A stretch of 41,151 nt of DNA from Paracoccaceae bacterium (GTDB lineage: Bacteria > Pseudomonadota > Alphaproteobacteria > Rhodobacterales > Rhodobacteraceae). Numbering within the stretch: the stretch's first letter is position 1; every line of letters begins with the position of its first letter. This document shows, piece after piece, positions 19,234 through 26,318 of the stretch. The translations under genes and the position numbers were made by a program. Under the pieces are notes generated by a model, which saw only the letters and a program-made list of their open reading frames with translations, was not told the origin of the DNA and did no database searches. Where the stretch lies: positions 1-41,151 of the forward strand of contig JAAEZA010000040.1 of the NCBI GenBank assembly GCA_018223125.1, in the 5' to 3' direction.

Positions 19234-20157
19234 ATGCTGCCACAAATGAACGATAAATTTGACGCATTCATTGCGCCCGCCCGCACGCATCGGGGCGGGT
19301 TACTGTTTTTCGGCGCGGTTCTGTTCTTGCTACTGGCCTATGCAGAGATCACTTTCGGCTTTGTCGTTCTGTTCAGCATTGTCCTTTCCCTTGCAGAAAA
19401 CATCGCTTTCGCCGAGGCAATGGGAACGGTTTCCTCCCATATCTCGGCCCCCGAAACACCCTTGGCGATGATCGGCGTCCTGCTGTCTTTTGTGGCTATG
19501 CTGGCAGCGGTCTGGTTGACGGTCGGTCTGTTTCGCGGCCAGTCCATTACCGCTCTGCTGGGCAGGAACGGGGTGTTGCGCAATTTTCTGCTCGCTTGCG
19601 GGATCGTTGCGCCGCTACAGGCAATTGCTTTCACACTGGCCCTGAGCGGCGGCGAGACCGTGCCAAACCTGCCCCTTTCGGAATGGCTGTTCTGGATGCT
19701 GCCTGCGCTGCCTTTGCTGCTGATACAGGTCTCCGCAGAAGAACTGGTGTTTCGCGGCTATCTGCTTCAGGAATTTGCAACACGGTTTCACAACCGCTGG
19801 ATCTGGTTGGTCCTGCCTTCGCTGATCTTCGGTTTTTTGCATTTCGACCCGACGCGGTTTGGTGCGAACAGCGGGCTGATCGTGGCGGCGACAACCCTGT
19901 TCGGGGTGATTGCAGCGGATGTAACGGTGCGCACCGGAAACCTTGGCGCCGCGATCGGTTTGCATCTGATGAACAACTTCCTTGCCATGATGCTGGTATC
20001 GATGGACGGAACGCTGAACGGGCTGTCCCTGTTCGTGACCCGCATTCATGTCTCTGATCATGAAGCGGTGCGCCAGTTGCTTGTCATCGACGTCGCTGTG
20101 CTTCTTGTTGTTTACGGCTGCTACCTGCTGGTGATGCGCTGGCGGGAGCGGCGGTGA
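19234..20157 (+). CDS. CPBP family intramembrane metalloprotease (CAAX/Abi type)
   Basis: 307 residues from ATG 19234, 9 bases after GGAGGA; ATG 19246 is an alternative. About eight hydrophobic spans are visible. The three CPBP motifs are intact: EE-x3-R (E169, E170, R174 in SAEELVFRGYL), F-x3-H (F199-H203 in FGFLHFD) and the H-x3-N motif (H244, N248 in GLHLMNNF). This suggests an active membrane glutamic/metal-type protease like Rce1. Bacterial members can mature peptides or act in immunity, but no bacteriocin genes are nearby. Substrate unknown. It lies 57 bases upstream of accD. Confidence 0.92.
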   Translation: MLPQMNDKFDAFIAPARTHRGGLLFFGAVLFLLLAYAEITFGFVVLFSIVLSLAENIAFAEAMGTVSSHISAPETPLAMIGVLLSFVAMLAAVWLTVGLFRGQSITALLGRNGVLRNFLLACGIVAPLQAIAFTLALSGGETVPNLPLSEWLFWMLPALPLLLIQVSAEELVFRGYLLQEFATRFHNRWIWLVLPSLIFGFLHFDPTRFGANSGLIVAATTLFGVIAADVTVRTGNLGAAIGLHLMNNFLAMMLVSMDGTLNGLSLFVTRIHVSDHEAVRQLLVIDVAVLLVVYGCYLLVMRWRERR

Positions 20158-20214
20158 TTGCAATCAGGACGTTGCGGAATTAAATAGGGGCAACAGTCAA
20201 ATCAGGACACACAC

Positions 20215-21138
20215 ATGAACTGGATTTCGAACTACGTTCGCCCGAAGATCAATTCCCTGTTTTCCCGCCGCGAGGTGCCGGACAATCTGTGGACCAAATG
20301 CCCCGAGTGCGACACCATGCTGTTCCATCGCGAACTGGCAGACGGTTTGAATGTGTGCTCCAACTGCGATCATCACATGCTGATCACCCCGCGTGACCGT
20401 TTTCACGCGCTTTACGATGGCGGCCTGTTTACCGAAGTGGATGTGCCGGAACCGAATGCGGATCCGCTGGGGTTCCGCGACCAGAAGAAATATCCCGAAC
20501 GGATGAAAGCCGCGCAAAAGCAGACCGGTGAGAAAGAAGCCATGCTGGTGGCAGAAGGCAAGATCGGGCGGACCCATGTTGTCACCGCGGGGCAGGACTT
20601 TTCCTTCATGGGCGGGTCTATGGGGATGTATGTGGGTAATGCGATCATTGCAGCTGCCGAACGTGCCGTTAAGAAAAAATGCCCGATGATCCTGTTCTCG
20701 GCTGCGGGCGGTGCGCGGATGCAGGAAGGTATCCTGTCCCTGATGCAGATGCCCCGCACGACCGTGGCGGTCCAGATGCTCAAAGAGGCGGGACTGCCCT
20801 ATATTGTTGTGCTGACCCACCCGACAACAGGCGGTGTGACTGCCAGTTATGCAATGCTCGGGGATGTGCAAATCGCGGAACCCAACGCGCTGATCTGTTT
20901 TGCCGGTCCGCGGGTGATCGAACAGACCATCCGCGAAAAGCTGCCCGAAGGCTTTCAGCGCGCCGAATACCTGCTGGACCACGGCATGCTGGACCGTGTG
21001 ACCCACCGCAAGGATATGCGGGACGAGCTGATTTCCATCGTGCGGATGCTGACAAAGCAGACCCCTCCGGTCGCCGCCGACCTCCCCGCGCCAGCATCCG
21101 AGCGTAAGGAAGCGGCGAAAGAGGGTGCCGCCACGTGA
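20215..21138 (+). CDS. accD: acetyl-CoA carboxylase carboxyltransferase subunit beta
   Basis: 307 residues. With AccA it transfers CO2 from carboxybiotin to acetyl-CoA, giving malonyl-CoA for fatty-acid synthesis. The N-terminal zinc ribbon is C29-x2-C32-x15-C48-x2-C51 (WTKCPECD and VCSNCDHH). The carboxyltransferase core shows DFSFMGGSMGMYVGNAI, SAAGGARMQEG, THPTTGGVTASYAMLGDV and FAGPRVIEQT. The C-terminal tail is Ala/Pro/Lys-rich. The folC start overlaps its stop by 4 bases (GTGA), the accD-folC arrangement seen in many proteobacteria. Confidence 0.98.
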   Translation: MNWISNYVRPKINSLFSRREVPDNLWTKCPECDTMLFHRELADGLNVCSNCDHHMLITPRDRFHALYDGGLFTEVDVPEPNADPLGFRDQKKYPERMKAAQKQTGEKEAMLVAEGKIGRTHVVTAGQDFSFMGGSMGMYVGNAIIAAAERAVKKKCPMILFSAAGGARMQEGILSLMQMPRTTVAVQMLKEAGLPYIVVLTHPTTGGVTASYAMLGDVQIAEPNALICFAGPRVIEQTIREKLPEGFQRAEYLLDHGMLDRVTHRKDMRDELISIVRMLTKQTPPVAADLPAPASERKEAAKEGAAT

Positions 21139-22421
21139 CATCACCGGCAGAAACGGCCCATAGCGACATCGTGCTTGACCGCCTGATGTCGCTTCATCCC
21201 AAAATAATCGACCTGACGCTGGATCGCATGACCCGTCTCCTTGATGCGCTGGGCAATCCGGAACGCCACCTGCCGCCGGTGATCCATATCGCGGGCACCA
21301 ACGGAAAAGGCTCCACACAGGCCATGATCCGTGCCGGGCTAGAATCACAGGGCAGCAAGGTCCACGCCTATACCTCGCCCCATCTGGCGCGGTTTCATGA
21401 ACGGATCCGGCTTGCCGGAGAGCTGATCAGCGAAGAAGATCTGATCAAAACGCTAGAGGCTTGCGAAACAGCCAATGGCGATACGCCGATCACCTATTTC
21501 GAAATCACCACCTGCGCGGCCCTGCTGGCTTTTGCAAATACGCCTGCGGATTACACTTTGCTGGAAGTCGGGCTCGGCGGGCGATTGGATGCCACAAATG
21601 TCGTGGACAAGCCCGAAGTCTGCGTCATCACGCCTGTGTCCATAGATCACGAGCAATATCTTGGTGATACGCTTGGTAAAATCGCCTTTGAAAAGGCAGG
21701 CATACTCAAACGGAATACCTTTGGCGTGGTTGGTCCGCAGGACGACGAAGCGCTGGAAGTGATCGAACGGCAGGCCGCTAAAGTGGGGGCAACGCTGAAA
21801 ATTCACGGGCAGCACTGGCATGTCTGGGAAGAAAACGGTCGCCTGTTGTATCAGGATGAAAACGGCCTGTGGGATTTGCCCATGCCGGCGCTGATCGGCA
21901 GCCATCAGGTGCAAAACGCTGGTGCCGCCATTGCAACGCTGCGTATTCTCGGGATGTCCGAAGAGGCCGCCGCCGACGCGATGACGAAGGCCGCATGGCC
22001 CGCGCGCCTGCAGCACCTGCGCCACGGGCCACTGGTCGAGGCCGCCGGCGATTGCGAACTCTGGCTTGACGGCGGTCACAACCCTGCAGCGGGCAAGGCA
22101 CTGGCAGAGGCGCTGGACCGTCTGCCGCAACGCCCCCTGCATATGATCACCGGTATGCTGAATACCAAAGATGCCACAGGTTATCTGCGTCCGCTGGCAC
22201 AAAAGGCCGTCTCGCTCTACGGGGTCTCCATACCCGGAGAAGCCGCGACACTTTCGGGCGAAGAAACTGTGGAAGCCGCCCGTTCCGTTGGCATGGATGC
22301 TCAGGTGTCGGAGTCTGTCAGGGAGGCCATCGGGCAGATCAAGGCCCGTGATGCATCGGCCCGTATTCTGATTTGCGGATCATTGTATCTGGCCGGCCGA
22401 ATCCTGCGCGAGAACGGCTAG
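21135..22421 (+). CDS. folC: bifunctional folylpolyglutamate synthase / dihydrofolate synthase
   Basis: 428 residues with a GTG start inside the end of accD. It adds glutamate to dihydropteroate and to folates using ATP. The Mur-ligase-type P-loop is GTNGKGS at 54-60. Other marks are YTSPHLARFHERIRL, TYFEITTCAALLAF, LEVGLGGRLDATNVV, VSIDHEQYLGDTLGKIAFEKAGI and DGGHNPAAG in the C-terminal domain. It is the last gene of the accD-folC unit; a repeat and a strong terminator follow. Confidence 0.97.
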   Translation: MTSPAETAHSDIVLDRLMSLHPKIIDLTLDRMTRLLDALGNPERHLPPVIHIAGTNGKGSTQAMIRAGLESQGSKVHAYTSPHLARFHERIRLAGELISEEDLIKTLEACETANGDTPITYFEITTCAALLAFANTPADYTLLEVGLGGRLDATNVVDKPEVCVITPVSIDHEQYLGDTLGKIAFEKAGILKRNTFGVVGPQDDEALEVIERQAAKVGATLKIHGQHWHVWEENGRLLYQDENGLWDLPMPALIGSHQVQNAGAAIATLRILGMSEEAAADAMTKAAWPARLQHLRHGPLVEAAGDCELWLDGGHNPAAGKALAEALDRLPQRPLHMITGMLNTKDATGYLRPLAQKAVSLYGVSIPGEAATLSGEETVEAARSVGMDAQVSESVREAIGQIKARDASARILICGSLYLAGRILRENG

Positions 22422-22440
22422 AGCTTTTCTTCTGGCGGTC

Positions 22441-22488
22441 AATATCCCCGCCGGAGGCCAAATTCCCTGCGCTCCGCGCGGGGATATT
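22441..22488. repeat. 11-bp perfect inverted repeat, REP-like
   Basis: AATATCCCCGC (22441-22451) and GCGGGGATATT (22478-22488) are perfect arms with a 26-base loop that itself contains GCCGGAGGC and GCGCTCCGCG. It lies between folC and its terminator. GC-rich units of this kind, ending in GGGGATATTT, are in my recollection common between genes in roseobacters, which suggests a dispersed repetitive palindrome. I see no second full copy in this window. Confidence 0.6.
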
Positions 22489-22505
22489 TTCAGAAAATGG
22501 AAAAT

Positions 22506-22539
22506 GCCACGGGCCGGATGACAGCCCGTGGCGTTTTTT
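22506..22539 (+). terminator. intrinsic terminator between folC and trxA
   Basis: GCCACGGGC (22506-22514) and GCCCGTGGC (22524-22532) form a perfect 9-bp stem with a 9-base loop, followed by G and six T on the plus strand. It ends the accD-folC transcript. On the minus strand the stem is followed by ATTTTCC, so it may also serve trxA, which converges on it. Confidence 0.88.
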
Positions 22540-22555
22540 CATGCTTTCGAAAGCC

Positions 22556-22876
22556 TTAGATGCTTTCGTTGATCCAGCCCTGCAAGGCAGCTTTCGGAGC
22601 TGCGCCGGTTTTGTTGGATACGACAGCACCGTTTTTGAACAGGAAAAGCGCAGGAATACCGCGCACGCCCAGCTGTGCCGGAGAGCTTGGGTTCTCATCC
22701 ACGTTTACCTTGACGATTTTGACCTTGCCGGCCAGTTCGTCGGACAGTTCTTCCAAAGCCGGACCGATCTGTTTGCACGGACCGCACCATTCAGCCCAGA
22801 AATCCACCACAACGGGCAGATCGGCATTGGTGACTTCGGCTTCGAAGGTTGCGTCAGTTACAGCTACAGTTGCCAT
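22556..22876 (-). CDS. trxA: thioredoxin 1
   Basis: 106 residues; ATG 22876 with GGAG upstream. The active site W30-C31-G-P-C34 sits in [14 protein letters not shown]. Other family marks are [12 protein letters not shown] and the cis-proline in [13 protein letters not shown]. It is the general cytoplasmic disulphide reductant, fed by thioredoxin reductase. It is on the same strand as addA, 61 bases downstream of it. A thioredoxin gene after addAB is a recurring arrangement in this bacterial family. Confidence 0.98.
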   Translation of the reverse strand: MATVAVTDATFEAEVTNADLPVVVDFWAEWCGPCKQIGPALEELSDELAGKVKIVKVNVDENPSSPAQLGVRGIPALFLFKNGAVVSNKTGAAPKAALQGWINESI

Positions 22877-22937
22877 TTATTTTCTCCATAAGGGTATCTG
22901 AGTGTTACCCGCAACCTATGAACCGGTGGCGGATAGG

Positions 22938-25900
22938 TCAAGCTGTGGTGGTGGTTTGGAAGGCATTCCTCACAATGTCGTGCGGCACTGTCATGATCTG
23001 CCGGTTCACGGTCCAGAGCACGGCAACCTCTACCGTCCGGTCGGGATATATCTGTCCGAGCGCACTGTCATAAGCGGCAAGCTGGCGTAATATTCCGGAC
23101 GGGATATCCGCAGGCTGTTCCGGCAGGGTTGCGTTTGTCTTGAAATCAATGGCGGTGACTTTGTCTGCCGTAACGATCAGCCGGTCAATGATCCCTTCCA
23201 TCCGCTGTCCGTCAAAAGCCTCCAGAGGCGCCGAGATGCCGACTTCGGCCAGTACGGTATCTTCGAATATAAAGGACAGGGCAGGGTCGTCGAGAACCGC
23301 AGTCGCTTCGGCAAAGATATGATCGAATTCGTCGGGGGTTTCCGGCGCAATCGTACCTGTGAGGAGTTGCGCCGCCTTCGCGCGGCGTTCTGCGGGTGGG
23401 GTTTTTGCAAGATGTTCGAGCAGCAGGTGCACCTGCGTGCCCTTGCGCATGGCGCTTTCCTTATCAGCGCCTTCGGCCCCACCAAATACGATCTTGTCGC
23501 CTTCGAATTTGGACGGAGAGAGAATTTCGGCAGCTTGTTTTGGGGCAGGAGGCAGGTGATCTATCCAGTCCGGCAGGACGGGTGCTTTTTGTGGCGTTGT
23601 GCTTTGTGTTTCAACCGGCACTTCGCTCCAGTTGTGCAGGACCGACAGGCCGGTGCCCACTGCTGGAAGTTCAGCCGGAAGGACCGGCATCCAGTCACTT
23701 TGTTCCATCGCTTCGGCCACCAGATTGTACCAGCTTGCGCCCTCTTTCCCGCGATCCCCTGCGCCTGCCACCACCAGCCATTGTTCCGCCCGTGTCAGGG
23801 CCACATAAAGCAGGCGCATCCGTTCCTGATCGGCAAAGTCCTTTGCGGCCTCTTTCGCGTCTTTTTGCACCATCGGGGACATATCTTCGGGGGATTTCCA
23901 CAGGAAACCGCCCTCTTTCAGCGCCAGTATTTGCGAGGAATCGCTGTTGCCCTTACGTACTTCGGTATCCGGCAGGATCACAACAGGCGCTTCAAGACCC
24001 TTGGAGCCATGCACCGTCATCACACGGATCTGCCCCGCGCCACTGTCCATTTCCCGTTTGATTTCAACCTTCCCCGCCGCGAACCAGTTCAGGAAGCCGG
24101 GAAGGCTCGGCGCTTCGAGTTGTTCGTATCGCATGGCTTGGGACAGGAGTTCGTCAATCCCGTCCTCGGCCTCGGCGCCCAACCGTGCGAGGATATTCTC
24201 GCGCCCCTTGTGCAGGGTCAGGATTCGTTCGATCAACTCGTAAGGGCGCAGGAAATCCGCCTGTTTCAGCACATCCCGCAGGATGGCCAGTTGCGCTGGG
24301 TAGTGTTTTTCCGCCTCGCGCATGGCCTGCCACAGGGTTTTGCCCTTTTCACGCGGTTGTGCCACGTGAAACAATTCAGCCTCTGTGAAGCCAAGCAGCG
24401 GAGAGCGCAGCGCTTCCGCAAGGGAGAGATCATCCTCCGGCAGATCGGCAAACTTCAGCAGTGACAGCATGTCCCGCACGGCGAGTTCCTGCCCCACATC
24501 GAGCCTGTCAGCCCCGGCCACGGGCAAATCAAGAGTCTTCAGTTCCTTGATAATGCTGTGGAAAATAGGTCTACGGCCCTGAACCAGTATCAGAAAATCA
24601 CCGGCATGAACGGGGCGGTTCTGCCCCGGCAATTCCTGTTTGCTGTCCAGAACATGTTTGATCCAGGCAGCAATCTGTCGGGCCAGAATGGTCTGGGGAT
24701 TGTCCGGCGCCGGGGTGTCCACCGGTTTGTACCAAGGGGTATCGTCCTTGGTCTTTTCCGCCTCGATAAACGGCCACAGATCCACACGTCCGGGCAGATC
24801 TGTTTTAAACGGACGATGCAGCGCCTTTTTCAGGAAACCTGCACCGGCGGGGCCTTCAAATACTTTGTCCACCAGACGCAGCACCGGCTCGGAGGAGCGG
24901 AAGGAATAGGACAGCTCTACTTCTTCAAGCCGGTTTTGTACTGCATTCAGACGGTCGGAGAACCGTTGGCGCATCACATCAAATTCCGCCGGATCAGCGC
25001 CTTGGAAGGAATAGATTGATTGTTTCTCGTCCCCGACAACAAAAATCGTCCGGTTGGTGTCTTTGCCACTGTCACCGGAAGTGAATTCATCCGTCAGCAG
25101 CTTGACCACGTCCCACTGGCTCGGGCTGGTGTCCTGGGCCTCGTCGACCAGAACGTGATCAATCCCGCCGTCAAGTTTGTAGAGCACCCATTCCGCCGCC
25201 TTTGAACCTGACAGCAGACGCCCCGCGCGTGCGATCAGATCGTCATAGTCAAGCCGCCCCGTTTGTGTTTTCAACTGGTCGTAACGCTCCAGAAAGGCAG
25301 CGGAAAATTCGGCCATCGCCTCGGCCCGTTCAAGCGCGAGATGGTTTACATAAAGCCAGTAAACCTCTGCCGTGCGCTCCATAATTTCATTCAGGGCCTG
25401 TACCAGTTCGGGATGGTTTTCGCGGCACGGTTTTTGCGAGGGCAGTTTGTCCAGTTTCGCGGAATAGGGTCCGGCTTTGGCCGTCGGACCAAACAGAAGC
25501 AACCCGCCTGCCCCTTTGAGATAGGACTCTATGCTGGTGGCGCTGGCCAGTTGTTCCAGCTTTGGCGCATCTGCTGTGTTGGATTGTTCGGCGTTGATTA
25601 CCCGTGCGGCTTCCAGCAGCACTTCGCGGCTGTCGCGGTCCAGCACATAGGCCAGCATGTCGGCCGGATTTTCGCTTCTCGCGTCCGCGAACAGCGCGCG
25701 TACCGTTTCGATGTCCAGCGCATCCCGTTTGGATGCGATTTCCGCCAGCAGAGCATCGGGTTCCAGCCCCGACATAAACCGCGCCAAACGGTCTACTGCG
25801 CTGGTGCCGTCCCCGTCGGCGAGACTTTCCAGAATTTCCGCCCGCATCAGTTTGGCCTGACGGTCCTCCAGTACTTCAAACTGGGGCGAAACACCGGCTT

Positions 25901-26318
25901 CCAGCGGGAAGCGGCGCAGCAGCTTGTCACAGAAAGAGTGGATGGTCTGGATTTTCAGCCCCCCTGGCGTTTCAAGCGCATTGGCAAACAGGGTGCGGGC
26001 CTTGCGCATGGCGACAGGGTCCAGCGCGGCACCTTCGCCCAGTTCGGACAGGGCCTCGCGCAGGGCGTCATCGGGCATCATCGCCCATTCGCCAAGCCGT
26101 TTGAACAGACGGTTCTGCATTTCGGCAGCGGCGGCTTTGGTGTAAGTCAGGCAGAGGATTTTCTGCGGCTCTGTCCCATTCAAAAGCAGCCGCGCCACGC
26201 GGTCGGTCAGAACGCGGGTCTTGCCGGAACCGGCATTGGCCGCCACCCAGGTAGAGGCATGGGGATCGGCAGCGCGGACCTGTGCGCGGGTTGCGTCATT
26301 CATCGGTGCTGCGGCCAT
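22938..26318 (-). CDS. addA: double-strand break repair helicase-nuclease AddA
   Basis: 1126 residues from ATG 26318, which overlaps the addB stop by one base (TGATG) and has GAAGGA 8 bases upstream; ATG 26303 is an alternative. It is the UvrD-like helicase and nuclease subunit of AddAB, which processes double-strand ends for RecA. Walker A is AANAGSGKT (ending at Thr34). Further motifs are LCLTYTKAAAAEM, DHVLVDEAQDTSPSQW, VVGDEKQSIYSFQGA and VMTVHGSKGLEAPVV, then LLYVALTRAEQWLVV. The C-terminal RecB-type nuclease has GIIDRLIVTADKVTAIDFKTN. Length and motifs match the alphaproteobacterial type. Confidence 0.97.
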   Translation of the reverse strand: MAAAPMNDATRAQVRAADPHASTWVAANAGSGKTRVLTDRVARLLLNGTEPQKILCLTYTKAAAAEMQNRLFKRLGEWAMMPDDALREALSELGEGAALDPVAMRKARTLFANALETPGGLKIQTIHSFCDKLLRRFPLEAGVSPQFEVLEDRQAKLMRAEILESLADGDGTSAVDRLARFMSGLEPDALLAEIASKRDALDIETVRALFADARSENPADMLAYVLDRDSREVLLEAARVINAEQSNTADAPKLEQLASATSIESYLKGAGGLLLFGPTAKAGPYSAKLDKLPSQKPCRENHPELVQALNEIMERTAEVYWLYVNHLALERAEAMAEFSAAFLERYDQLKTQTGRLDYDDLIARAGRLLSGSKAAEWVLYKLDGGIDHVLVDEAQDTSPSQWDVVKLLTDEFTSGDSGKDTNRTIFVVGDEKQSIYSFQGADPAEFDVMRQRFSDRLNAVQNRLEEVELSYSFRSSEPVLRLVDKVFEGPAGAGFLKKALHRPFKTDLPGRVDLWPFIEAEKTKDDTPWYKPVDTPAPDNPQTILARQIAAWIKHVLDSKQELPGQNRPVHAGDFLILVQGRRPIFHSIIKELKTLDLPVAGADRLDVGQELAVRDMLSLLKFADLPEDDLSLAEALRSPLLGFTEAELFHVAQPREKGKTLWQAMREAEKHYPAQLAILRDVLKQADFLRPYELIERILTLHKGRENILARLGAEAEDGIDELLSQAMRYEQLEAPSLPGFLNWFAAGKVEIKREMDSGAGQIRVMTVHGSKGLEAPVVILPDTEVRKGNSDSSQILALKEGGFLWKSPEDMSPMVQKDAKEAAKDFADQERMRLLYVALTRAEQWLVVAGAGDRGKEGASWYNLVAEAMEQSDWMPVLPAELPAVGTGLSVLHNWSEVPVETQSTTPQKAPVLPDWIDHLPPAPKQAAEILSPSKFEGDKIVFGGAEGADKESAMRKGTQVHLLLEHLAKTPPAERRAKAAQLLTGTIAPETPDEFDHIFAEATAVLDDPALSFIFEDTVLAEVGISAPLEAFDGQRMEGIIDRLIVTADKVTAIDFKTNATLPEQPADIPSGILRQLAAYDSALGQIYPDRTVEVAVLWTVNRQIMTVPHDIVRNAFQTTTTA

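Noticed and set aside
20197-21348. 383-codon minus-strand frame opposite accD
   Set aside because: AccD zinc ribbon and carboxyltransferase motifs prove the plus strand; the reverse frame carries no family signal.
19234-22421. Immunity or bacteriocin cluster around the CPBP protease
   Set aside because: Neighbours are accD and folC, which are housekeeping; no precursor peptide, transporter or toxin gene is visible.
23319-24464. Possible gene on the plus strand within the addA region
   Set aside because: No ribosome binding site or motif; overlaps conserved AddA helicase and nuclease coding sequence.
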